Shown here: positions 44,108 to 52,794 of the stretch, piece after piece
Position numbering within the stretch: position 1 is the stretch's first letter
Layout: every line of letters starts with the position of its first letter
Assembly: GCA_016788295.1 (NCBI GenBank)
Contig: JAEUSY010000016.1
Location: 1-64,000, forward strand
Source: Flavobacteriales bacterium
Lineage (GTDB): Bacteria; Bacteroidota; Bacteroidia; Flavobacteriales_F; PHOS-HE28
Length of the DNA: 64,000 bases
Direction of reading: 5' to 3'
Notes under the pieces: model-generated
Told to the model about the DNA's origin: nothing
Seen by the model: the letters and a program-made list of their open reading frames with translations, nothing else
Database searches by the model: none
Made by a program: the position numbers and the translations under genes

Positions 44108-44238
44108 GAACACGCCCACTTGATCGGGGGTGTTGTTCGTGCAATGCGACATGGAACATGTGCTTGAAGCTGCCTGATGGTCCATGACCAGGGTCACCTT
44201 TGGCTGAGCGCACCATAAAGGGAACAAGACACAGACCC

Positions 44239-45612
44239 ATGAACACACGAACACGTTCCCTGACCATTGCCGCTGCACTTTTTATAGCCGCTGGTTGCTG
44301 GTTGACCTATTCCACCGGAAAAAGCACTGATACTACATCACATACCGGCAACCATACACCGTCCCAAAACGTCGCTGAGGCCAGTGCTGAAACAGTGGTG
44401 TCGGAAACACAACAACCTCCACGATCTGAACAAACGCAAACTGCGACCGCGCCCCGTATCGCTCGCCCCCCTATCGGTGAACAACCGGTCCAGGGAACTC
44501 ACCGCCTGCCTGTCCAGCACTTCAGCGTGAACGCAATGCGCGACACCCTGCTGCGGACCGATGGCGGCTGCAGTGTACGTGTGCCCGCGAACTGCTTTGT
44601 GGATGCCAGCGGCAGATCCGTGAAAGGCCCGGTAACCGTGCACGTACAAGAGGCCCTTACCCCAACCGATCTACTGTTGGGCGGCCTGGCCACCGTGTAC
44701 AACGGCAAGGCGCTGGAGAGCGGCGGCAGCTTCTGCATCATGGCCAGTTCCATGGGCCAGGTGCTGCAACTGGCCAACGATATGGCGCTCGACATGGCCG
44801 TACCCTCGCGGATGAAGAAGGCCGGCATGCAGTTCTTCCCGGGCGAGGTGGAACAAGGCCAGGTGGTATGGCAACAACCCGAGCCGCTGGAGGCACCGGT
44901 GGCGCAACAAGAGGCCAAGGTTTTCTGGTTGGAGGACGTGAGCGATAGCCTCACCACCAATGTCACTTACCGCGTAGAAGGATTCGAAAAGCCCATGGAT
45001 GCGCCCATTGAGGTGACCGACCGTGTCAGCGAAGTGGCTTGGGCCAACGGAGGCCTCATGCTCAAGCGTGATAGCAGCTTTATGGTGGGTGATCACCACG
45101 TGCACTTCTACGCCAATGCAACACCGACCAATACAGCCGTGGTGCCCTTCTGGCAGGTCGCAACCAGCGGTTCAGGCGTAGCAGTGATCGGCACCAACAC
45201 ATTCCAAGAGGACCCCGCCGTTAATTACGTGTTCCGCGTGAAGCGTCTGGGCTGGGCCAACATTGATCGCCTGCTGAACGACAAGCGCACCCGCACTGTT
45301 GACCTGCGCACCACCATAGCCGACACCACCGGCTTGCAGGATGTACGCATCTCGCTGGTGATGAAGAGCCACAACCTCTACGTGCCCGGTTACCAGCGCA
45401 GTGATGGCGGCTACGGTTTCTCGCACGGCGACTTCGAACCCATGCAGTTGCCAATTGGGGCCAACGCGTTGGTGGTGGCCACCGCACAGCGCAACGGCAA
45501 GCCCTATTATGCCATGCAACCCATGGTCATAGCGCCCACCGCCCATGTGCAACTGCACTTGGAGCCCTCAACCGATGCGGAAATGAAAGCGGCGTTGATG
45601 GCGGCGTTGTGA
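44239..45612 (+). CDS. Membrane-anchored envelope protein of unknown function
   Basis: The 457 residues have an N-terminal hydrophobic segment (SLTIAAALFIAAGCWL), possibly a lipoprotein or anchor since a Cys follows AAG. A Thr/Ser/Gln-rich linker comes next (about 35-85). From about 95 there is a beta domain with RDTLLRTDGGCSVRVPANCF, SVKGPVTVHVQEALTPTDLL and ALESGGSFCIMAS. From memory, this is a ZU5-like arrangement found in Bacteroidota surface proteins. The C-terminal part is beta-rich. No catalytic motif. The chosen start follows the signal; the open frame extends 39 bases upstream. Confidence 0.65.
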   Translation: MNTRTRSLTIAAALFIAAGCWLTYSTGKSTDTTSHTGNHTPSQNVAEASAETVVSETQQPPRSEQTQTATAPRIARPPIGEQPVQGTHRLPVQHFSVNAMRDTLLRTDGGCSVRVPANCFVDASGRSVKGPVTVHVQEALTPTDLLLGGLATVYNGKALESGGSFCIMASSMGQVLQLANDMALDMAVPSRMKKAGMQFFPGEVEQGQVVWQQPEPLEAPVAQQEAKVFWLEDVSDSLTTNVTYRVEGFEKPMDAPIEVTDRVSEVAWANGGLMLKRDSSFMVGDHHVHFYANATPTNTAVVPFWQVATSGSGVAVIGTNTFQEDPAVNYVFRVKRLGWANIDRLLNDKRTRTVDLRTTIADTTGLQDVRISLVMKSHNLYVPGYQRSDGGYGFSHGDFEPMQLPIGANALVVATAQRNGKPYYAMQPMVIAPTAHVQLHLEPSTDAEMKAALMAAL

Positions 45613-45632
45613 GCGTCCGCAGACCGCGGGCC

Positions 45633-45998
45633 TCAGGTCCGCAGGTTCTGCCAACCCACGAATGCCATCCCGGCTCCGCTAAGAACCGGACCATAGGCGA
45701 CGATATAATAGCCCTTCATGTCCATCATGCCAAAGAAGGTGCCCAGTGTGATCAACAAGCCGGATCCGCATAGTGCCAGTCCGCCGTACATCATGTTGCG
45801 GTTACGGCTGTTCGCGGCATCCTTCAGCATGTGCCGCATCAATTGGTCATCCACGGCGATGAAGATCTCACGGATCACTTTATCTGGCATACCGTCCTGC
45901 TCCAAGCGTCGGCGTATATCGCTCAGTTCCATACGCCCGGCACGGATCTCGTCCACAAAGTGGGCTATGGTGTGGGCGTGGTCGGTGGACATGAACAT
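45633..45998 (-). CDS. Small membrane protein of unknown function
   Basis: The 121 residues have an amphipathic N-terminal half (AHFVDEIRAGRMELSDIRRR, LEQDGMPDKVIREIF) followed by two membrane helices (NMMYGGLALCGSGLLITLGT and YYIVAYGPVLSGAGMAFVGW). The first part resembles short regulatory helical domains that bind a partner. Starts at 45998 and 45992 are both possible. No family was recognised. Confidence 0.6.
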   Translation of the reverse strand: MFMSTDHAHTIAHFVDEIRAGRMELSDIRRRLEQDGMPDKVIREIFIAVDDQLMRHMLKDAANSRNRNMMYGGLALCGSGLLITLGTFFGMMDMKGYYIVAYGPVLSGAGMAFVGWQNLRT

Positions 45999-46094
45999 TG
46001 AACCGACACGAAACTACACGCCTGCAGCGTAACGAACGAAAGGGCCTTACCATTTACCAATGACCACAGAACCTTGACGAGTTCAGCACCTCCG

Positions 46095-46102
46095 TAACTT
46101 GC
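46095..46102 (+). promoter_or_regulatory. -7-like box
   Basis: TAACTTGC, 4 bases before the ATG at 46107. Confidence 0.4.
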
Positions 46103-46106
46103 CTGC

Positions 46107-46493
46107 ATGCTGCGATCCTGCCTGCTGCTTGTGGTATTGGCACTCCTTTTCGGGGGGGTATGCCACGCGCAGGACCAACTACCGTTCGGTAGTGTGGAGG
46201 AGTGTTTCAATGGTGGAAGGAAAGAGTACCACCATGCGTTCAAGTCAAAGATCCGCTGGCCACACGACAGCTTGATGACCAACAAGAACCTGGGGCGCGT
46301 CTACTTCGACGTTGAACTGGACACCTTGGGCCGCATCGTGAACTTCACCGTCATCCACTCACCGAACCCTCTATTGGAACAGGAAGTGCGCACAAAGCTT
46401 CTCGCGACCCAAGGCTTGTGGAAGCCGTTGGTCGTGGATGGTCAGGTGAGCCCGTGCCAGGTGCGGGATCATGTCTACTTCGAGTTCAGGTAA
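46107..46493 (+). CDS. TonB C-terminal-domain-like exported protein
   Basis: The 128 residues have a signal peptide (MLRSCLLLVVLALLFGGVCH). One small domain resembles the TonB C-terminal fold: LGRVYFDVELDTLGRIVNFT, then VIHSPNPLLEQEVRTKLLAT and GLWKPLVVDGQ. It lacks the Pro-rich spacer and N-terminal membrane anchor of a true energy transducer. It may therefore be a soluble periplasmic adaptor rather than TonB itself. Confidence 0.7.
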   Translation: MLRSCLLLVVLALLFGGVCHAQDQLPFGSVEECFNGGRKEYHHAFKSKIRWPHDSLMTNKNLGRVYFDVELDTLGRIVNFTVIHSPNPLLEQEVRTKLLATQGLWKPLVVDGQVSPCQVRDHVYFEFR

Positions 46494-46636
46494 TACGCTT
46501 CGCACGCATCGCCCTTCTGTTTTGTTCCATCTAACATCGGTGGCGGTCCGTCGGATCATGCCTTGTTCAATGTGCCACGCTTCTATCCTTGTGCGCAGCC
46601 GACCATCCACCCTAATTTTATCCGCAGCACACGCCC

Positions 46637-47401
46637 ATGTCCGTCAACCCAGCCGCCATCCGCATTCTGATCGTAGAGGATGAACCGATCATCAGCCGCG
46701 ATATTGAAAGACGGCTGAAGGACATGGGCTATGAGGTGACCGGGATCATTCGCGATGGGCTGGGCGCCGTGGACCGGGCCAAGGACGATGCGCCGGATGT
46801 GGTGCTGATGGACATCAAGTTGAAGGATGGGCCGAGCGGTATCATGGCAGCGCGCACCATCCGGCAGGACCTTGGCATACCAGTGATCTTCCTGACGGCG
46901 AACAGTGACGAGGCGACCGTGAGCAAGGCGCGTTTGGCCGAGCCCTACGGCTTTGTAGTGAAGCCCTTCAGCGATCCGGCACTTCGCACGGCCATTGAGA
47001 TCGCATTGGCGCACTTTGAGGAAGAAATGCGGGTACTGCGCGAGCGCGACCGGCTTTATAGTTTGATGGAGGACGGCACCGACCAGGAGTACTTGTTCGT
47101 GAAGAGCAAAGGGCGCCAGATCCGTTTGCGCATGCGCGACATCACCTTTCTGGAAGCACTAAAGGACTATGTGGGCATCCACGTGGGTGGCCAGCGCTAT
47201 GTGATACACAGCACCTTGCAGGACCTGGAGGCTCGAATACCTGCGCGGCAGTTCATGCGCGTACACCGGTCTTTTATAGTGCGGCTGGACAAGATCCAGA
47301 GCGTGGAAGAGGGCCAGGTGACCTTGGAACACGAAGCCAAGCCCGTGCCGATCGGCGGGTCGTACCTGGGTAAGGTACGCGAGCGCTTGGACCCCTTGTA
47401 G
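46637..47401 (+). CDS. LytTR-type response regulator
   Basis: The 254-residue cytoplasmic transcription factor has a receiver domain (about 8-122) with acidic pocket VEDEP, phospho-acceptor Asp59 (VVLMDIKLKDG), FLTAN and VVKPF. A LytTR DNA-binding domain occupies 150-250 (EYLFVKSKGRQIRLRMRDIT, FLEALKDYVGIHV, MRVHRSFIVRLDKIQSV). LytTR regulators are usually paired with a 5TM or 7TM histidine kinase; none lies next to it, so the kinase must be encoded elsewhere. Targets are unknown. Confidence 0.93.
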   Translation: MSVNPAAIRILIVEDEPIISRDIERRLKDMGYEVTGIIRDGLGAVDRAKDDAPDVVLMDIKLKDGPSGIMAARTIRQDLGIPVIFLTANSDEATVSKARLAEPYGFVVKPFSDPALRTAIEIALAHFEEEMRVLRERDRLYSLMEDGTDQEYLFVKSKGRQIRLRMRDITFLEALKDYVGIHVGGQRYVIHSTLQDLEARIPARQFMRVHRSFIVRLDKIQSVEEGQVTLEHEAKPVPIGGSYLGKVRERLDPL

Positions 47402-47554
47402 GGTGGGATCAGGCGCTCGGTTCGGGCCGCGGATCAGGGACCTTGGAGAGTAACGGAAAGTGATCTCCAAAATGGTCCGAATGGAATGAAGATAGGGCGA
47501 CAGGTCCTATTTTGCACTCCAGAAACACGGCCCCAACCCTACAACGTCCTCCCC

Positions 47555-50500
47555 ATGTCCCAAGGCCCCCTACGCCATCTGAACGTATTGCCCGCCCTAT
47601 TCGCTCTTTCCTTGATGGGGCAGGCTCAGGATAAGCTTCCCGAGCTTCGGGTGTTCCCAACTGGAGCTGAACTGCTCGATGAGGGCCACCGCCTGAACCG
47701 CGAAGAGAAATACAGCGCCTCAATTGCCAAGTATGAGGCCATCAACGAGAACGATACCACCTACGAGTCCGCATTGCTCGAGATAGGTGTTATTCACTAC
47801 AAACAGAAGGATTACGCCAAGAGCGAGGTCGCCTTCAGAAAAGGGTACGACCTCAACGGCTCCATGGTCCACGTGTTCGCCAAGAACATGGGCCTGCTTT
47901 ATAGCGAGATGAAGGAGTTCGACAAGGCGCTGGCCTGGATGGACAAGGTGATCGCGGAATTTCCCCGCAACAGCGACCTGCTGTACACCAAGGGAGGGAT
48001 CTATGAGAACAAGGGCGACCACAAGGCCGCCATGGAGACCTACATGGCCTGCGCACGCAGCAACCCCTACCACACGCGCACCCATCTGCGATTGAGCGCA
48101 TTGGCCGTTAACGAAGGCGCCTTGGCACAGGCGGCCATGTCGCAGTTCTATTTCCTCTACATCTGCGATGGTGGCGATGAAGCGACCAATGCGCTGGCCT
48201 GGCTGAACGAGTTCCTGCGCGGCAGTATCAAGGCAGAACCAAAGAACGTCGCCATTCCTGGCCGCGATAACTACTCCGAGATCGACCTGTTGATCGAGAA
48301 CCGCATTGCATTGAGCAATTCGTACAAGGCATACAAGGGGCTGATGCTCCCCTTCGCTCGTCAGTACCACCTTTTGGTGGACCAACTGGCCAAGGACCCA
48401 CCCTCTGGCGATTTCTGGAGCGACTACTACCTGCCCATTTTCCTTCAGTTCCGCAAAGAAGGCTTGGAAGAAGGTTGGCTGTACCACTGCCTCGGCTACA
48501 GTGGCAATTCGGACCACCTGAAAGAGGTTAAAAAGAACGAAGCGAAGCGCACCAAGTTCTATGGGCGTGCTGCGGACATCCTACGCGAGAACCGTTGCAC
48601 CTTCACCGAGCAGCTCTCGAGTGGTCCGCAGGAGGTATACCACGCCTACAAGAACGCAGCGCTCATGGCCTATGGTCCCTATGACAAGTCCACAGGGAAT
48701 CTGGTGGGCGAGAGCTATTTCTATCACCCGAACGGACGCTTGGCCAGTTTCGGCAAGTTCGATAATGAGGGCGACCGTCAAGGCCCATGGGTGTACTACC
48801 ATGCCAACGGTCGTGTACGTTCAAAAGACATGTACAAGGACAATGAGCTCAACGGACCGTACATGGACTACTATGCATCCGGCGTTCGCGAGGACTCCAC
48901 CACCTTCAAGGAAGGCAAAGTGGACGGCCCCTACTTCGAGCACAGCCTATCAGGCGGGCTGCGTCGCATGCGCACCTTCAACGCCGACGGCGCCAATGGT
49001 CCTAGCGAGCTGTTCTATCAATGTGGTACCAAGGAGTACGACATGAACCTGAAGGACGGAAAAGTGGAAGGTGATGTGAAAGGCTACTGGGCCGATGGTC
49101 GCAAAGAGTTCGAAGGTGTGTTCAAGGATGATAAGCGTAATGGCATTAACCGCAACTTCGACCATGAGGGTCGAGTGATCAGTGAAGTGAGCTATCTGGA
49201 CGGCAAGTTCGATGGGCCGTTCAAGTACTATCACCCCAATGGCCAACTGCGTGTGGAAGGCACGTCCAAGGCCGGATCGACCGTAGGCGAACGCCGCACA
49301 TACCACCCCAACGGCAAGCCGAACGTAGTGGAACGGTACAACGACAAGGGCAAGCTGCAAGGGCAGGCCCAGGAGCACGACGCCGATGGGAAGCTCACCT
49401 ATGAGAGCACCTACGAGAACGGCAAGATGATGAGCTACAAGTACTATGACAAGTCGGGCGCTGTCATAAAAGAGGCCAAACGCCAGAAAGGGGCATTCGA
49501 CTTCGTAGGCTATTTCCCCAATGGCAGCAAGGCCAGCGAGGGCCGCTATCGCGATGCAGAAGGCAAGGAAGGCGAATGGACATACTTCTGGGAAGACGGC
49601 AGCCTGCGTGCCAAAGAGCGCTTCGTTGATGGTGCACTGGAAGGACGGGTGGACAATTACCACCGCAATGGCGCATTGAAGTCGTCGGCCACGTATGTAT
49701 CCGGCGAAGAAAGCGGACCCTACTGCATCTACTACCCCAATGGCACCAAACAAGAGGAAGGCACCAAGCTGGATGGCGACCTCCACGGGGAGCGCATCAC
49801 GTACCGCGCTGATGGCACCGTGGATCGCAAGGAGTTCTACCAGAATGGCAATTCCGTGGGCATCCAATACGCACATGACCCGGAAGGACGCGTGGTGGAC
49901 AAGACCTGGTACGAAGCGGACATCTTCACACGGATCGTTACACTGGATAGCACCGGAAAGGTGATCGACAGCATTGATGTTCCGGCCTCACGCGAATTCC
50001 TATTGAAGGGCCGACAATTGGATGGCAGGGTGCGCCGTGAGCACATGTATGTGAACCGGATAGGCCACGGTACTTACAAGGCCTACCACCCCAACGGGAA
50101 GGTATCCGTTGAAGGCCGCTTCGTGAACGGCGATCGACATGGCGAATGGAAATTCTATTACCACAACGGCAAACTTTCGGGCACTGCGGTCTACGACCTG
50201 GGCACGCTCCATGGCCCGGATGTGGATTACTACGAGAACGGCAACAAGAAGAGCGAGGTGAACTTTGTACATGGCAATCGCGAGGGTGACCTGGTGCGGT
50301 ACCACGAAAATGGTCAGGTGAGCAGTCGTGTACCACAATTCTTCGATATGGACCATGGCACAGCAACCTACTACACCGAAAAAGGTGAAGTTGAGATGGT
50401 CCGATATTATGAGATGGACCGCCTGATCGGCTACAGCTACGAAGGACCGGATGGCCAGCTGGTGCCCATGATCCCCGTTGTGAACGAGACCGGGCGCATC

Positions 50501-50872
50501 GAGACCAAGTTCCGTAACGGCAAGACCGCACGCATCATGGACCTGAAGAACGGCTATGTGAACGGCGACCTGACCCAGTACAGCTCCGAAGGCAAACTGA
50601 TCAGCAAACGCACCTACTTGAACGGCGACGAGCACGGCACCACCGAGTTCTACCATGCAAACGGCCAACTGCGTTACAAAGGCAACTACATATGCGGGCA
50701 GGCCGATGGAGAGCATCTCTCCTATTACGACAACGGCAAGCTGCGCCAACGGTCCCTCTACAAAAGCGGTGACCAGAACGGCATTACGCTCAGGTATGAC
50801 CGCACCACTGGAAAGGTTACCGAGCAACTGTATTACAGGAACGACAACCTGATCGCCATCACGCCCAAATAG
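47555..50872 (+). CDS. Large exported TPR and MORN_2-repeat protein
   Basis: The 1105 residues have an N-terminal signal (LPALFALSLMGQAQ) and TPR-like helices (about 30-250, EKYSASIAKYEAINENDTTY, QKDYAKSEVAFRKGYDL). A helical link follows, then about 25 repeats of 22-24 residues from ~390 to the end, each with a YY.NG core (YFYHPNGRL, YYHANGRVRS, YHPNGQLRVEG). These are MORN_2-type repeats as in YwqK-family proteins. The name 'antitoxin' attached to YwqK homologues is a family label and no toxin is seen here. The repeat array should form a long beta-sheet surface. It is directly followed by the DUF3857-transglutaminase gene (stop TAG then ATG, no gap). Confidence 0.85.
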   Translation: MSQGPLRHLNVLPALFALSLMGQAQDKLPELRVFPTGAELLDEGHRLNREEKYSASIAKYEAINENDTTYESALLEIGVIHYKQKDYAKSEVAFRKGYDLNGSMVHVFAKNMGLLYSEMKEFDKALAWMDKVIAEFPRNSDLLYTKGGIYENKGDHKAAMETYMACARSNPYHTRTHLRLSALAVNEGALAQAAMSQFYFLYICDGGDEATNALAWLNEFLRGSIKAEPKNVAIPGRDNYSEIDLLIENRIALSNSYKAYKGLMLPFARQYHLLVDQLAKDPPSGDFWSDYYLPIFLQFRKEGLEEGWLYHCLGYSGNSDHLKEVKKNEAKRTKFYGRAADILRENRCTFTEQLSSGPQEVYHAYKNAALMAYGPYDKSTGNLVGESYFYHPNGRLASFGKFDNEGDRQGPWVYYHANGRVRSKDMYKDNELNGPYMDYYASGVREDSTTFKEGKVDGPYFEHSLSGGLRRMRTFNADGANGPSELFYQCGTKEYDMNLKDGKVEGDVKGYWADGRKEFEGVFKDDKRNGINRNFDHEGRVISEVSYLDGKFDGPFKYYHPNGQLRVEGTSKAGSTVGERRTYHPNGKPNVVERYNDKGKLQGQAQEHDADGKLTYESTYENGKMMSYKYYDKSGAVIKEAKRQKGAFDFVGYFPNGSKASEGRYRDAEGKEGEWTYFWEDGSLRAKERFVDGALEGRVDNYHRNGALKSSATYVSGEESGPYCIYYPNGTKQEEGTKLDGDLHGERITYRADGTVDRKEFYQNGNSVGIQYAHDPEGRVVDKTWYEADIFTRIVTLDSTGKVIDSIDVPASREFLLKGRQLDGRVRREHMYVNRIGHGTYKAYHPNGKVSVEGRFVNGDRHGEWKFYYHNGKLSGTAVYDLGTLHGPDVDYYENGNKKSEVNFVHGNREGDLVRYHENGQVSSRVPQFFDMDHGTATYYTEKGEVEMVRYYEMDRLIGYSYEGPDGQLVPMIPVVNETGRIETKFRNGKTARIMDLKNGYVNGDLTQYSSEGKLISKRTYLNGDEHGTTEFYHANGQLRYKGNYICGQADGEHLSYYDNGKLRQRSLYKSGDQNGITLRYDRTTGKVTEQLYYRNDNLIAITPK

Positions 50873-52792
50873 ATGCGTTCACTTCTTTCCATTCCCGCTC
50901 TTTGTTTCGCTGTGCTGCACTGCGCGGCACAAGGCCCCAGTGAAGTGGACAGGCTGAAAGGCCTATACAAGGATGCGCCCAGTGCACTGATCAAGAACCA
51001 CACCACCTATACGTTCACCATGGCAAAGGGCCAGGTGAAAGCCGTGCGCGTGGTGGAGCGAGAGCGTATGATGCTCACAAAGTATCCGGGCATGGAGAGC
51101 GAGGACGTGTACTATGCCAAGTCCTTGGTCACATTGAACGGTCTAAACGCATGGTCGATGGTGCCCGGCGAAAAAGGCTATCGCAAAGTGCCGGTGGACC
51201 GCATCACCCATAAGGACGATCTGGATGATCAGATCTTCCATAACGACAACAGGGTGGCCAGCTTTGTGTTCCCTTCGGTCGATGTGGGCACGGTAACCCA
51301 CTTGGACTATGGATTGGACTACAGCGATGCGCGCATGCTGACAGGCCATTTCTTCGGCAGCGGTGAGCCTGTGGAACTAAGCACGCTGACCATCATCACC
51401 GACCCTGGTATTGAGATCGATGTACGCACCTTCCATGTGGACCCTGCGCAACTGCGAAAAGAGGTCACCACCAAAGGCAAGAAGACCATCACCACCTACA
51501 CGATGACAGGGCTCCAGCCCTTTCGATCGGACGATGATGCGCCCAATTTCCGCTACTTCGTTCCGCATGCGTATGTGCTGGTGAAGAACTACAGTACAGG
51601 GAAGAGATCCGAACCGATGCTCGGTGATGTAAGCCTGTTGTACAAGATGTACTACGAGAACATCGTGAACACCGAGGGCCCTCCGACCGCGGACATCAAG
51701 GCGTTGGTGGACAGCATTACCGACCCCTCGCTCCCTGAGGAGGAGAACGTGCGACGCATTTTCAACTGGGTGCAGGACCATGTGAAGTACATCGCCTTCG
51801 AGGACGGCATGAACGGACTGGTGCCCCTTCCCGCCGAACAGGTACTGACCAGCCGTTATGGTGATTGCAAGGGCATGGCCTGCCTGCTCACCACGATGAA
51901 CCGCTGCATTGGTGCCGATGTGCACCTGGCCTGGACCGGATCGCGCAACATCCCTTACCACTATTCCGAGCTGCCCACACCTGCCGCCGATGACCATATG
52001 ATCGCCGTGTACCGGCCGGAGAACGATCCCATTTTCCTGGACGCCACAGGTGCCGATGTGCCCTTCGGTATGCCCACCGCCTTCATACAGGGCAAGGACG
52101 TGCTGGTATCCATGGGTCCCGACCGCTTCGTGGTGCTGAACGTGCCCGTGGTACCCGCCAAGGACAATCTGCGGGCCGATACCAATAGAGCGGTGATCGA
52201 TGGCGACAAGTTCGTCGGCTACACGGATTCATGGTCCACTGGCTTCCACCGTAGCACCATTGCTGGAGCGTTCCGCCGGGTGAAGGCCGAGGACCACAAG
52301 GAGATGGTGCGCCGCATGCTGTCCAAGGGCAACAACAAGTTCAAGGTTGACAGCTTCACCGTGGCCGGGCGCGAGGACCGAAATGCCCCCTTCCACCTGA
52401 AGGCCTGGTGGTCCATCGGCGACATTGTGCGCAGCGGGAATGGCGAACAATACGTGAACCTTCATCTCGACCGTCCCTTCCTTGACCGCCTTTACCGTGA
52501 AAGTCGTAAGGTGGGCGTGGAGAACGACCACACGAGTGCGTTCACCAGCGTCACCATCCTACAGATCCCCAAGGGGGCGAAAGTGACCCACGTACCCGAA
52601 CCCAGCTCCTACAAGGACGAACGCTTCAGCTACACCATCACCTACGAGGTATTGCCCACCGAAGTGCGTTGCATCGGCCAGTTCGATGAGGAGCGTATCT
52701 ACCTCAGTGTCGAGGACCTGGCCGTTTGGCGCACCATGCTCAAGAAACTGCGTTCCGACATGGACCGCTCTGTTGTACTCCGTATCCCCTGA
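50873..52792 (+). CDS. DUF3857 and transglutaminase-like exported protein
   Basis: The 639 residues have a signal peptide (MRSLLSIPALCFAVLHCAAQ), an N-terminal DUF3857 beta domain (about 25-250) and a transglutaminase-like core. The catalytic triad is Cys332 (SRYGDCKGMACLL), His375 (DDHMIAV) and Asp390 (PIFLDATGADVPFGM), all in the expected order. A C-terminal beta domain follows. Members are common in Bacteroidota; the substrate is unknown. It begins immediately after the MORN_2 protein and ends 2 bases before the next DUF3857 gene. Confidence 0.9.
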   Translation: MRSLLSIPALCFAVLHCAAQGPSEVDRLKGLYKDAPSALIKNHTTYTFTMAKGQVKAVRVVERERMMLTKYPGMESEDVYYAKSLVTLNGLNAWSMVPGEKGYRKVPVDRITHKDDLDDQIFHNDNRVASFVFPSVDVGTVTHLDYGLDYSDARMLTGHFFGSGEPVELSTLTIITDPGIEIDVRTFHVDPAQLRKEVTTKGKKTITTYTMTGLQPFRSDDDAPNFRYFVPHAYVLVKNYSTGKRSEPMLGDVSLLYKMYYENIVNTEGPPTADIKALVDSITDPSLPEEENVRRIFNWVQDHVKYIAFEDGMNGLVPLPAEQVLTSRYGDCKGMACLLTTMNRCIGADVHLAWTGSRNIPYHYSELPTPAADDHMIAVYRPENDPIFLDATGADVPFGMPTAFIQGKDVLVSMGPDRFVVLNVPVVPAKDNLRADTNRAVIDGDKFVGYTDSWSTGFHRSTIAGAFRRVKAEDHKEMVRRMLSKGNNKFKVDSFTVAGREDRNAPFHLKAWWSIGDIVRSGNGEQYVNLHLDRPFLDRLYRESRKVGVENDHTSAFTSVTILQIPKGAKVTHVPEPSSYKDERFSYTITYEVLPTEVRCIGQFDEERIYLSVEDLAVWRTMLKKLRSDMDRSVVLRIP

Positions 52793-52794
52793 CC

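Noticed and set aside
47555-50872. Toxin-antitoxin system (YwqK 'antitoxin')
   Set aside because: The label comes from MORN_2 homology; there is no partner toxin and the protein is a 1105-residue exported repeat protein.
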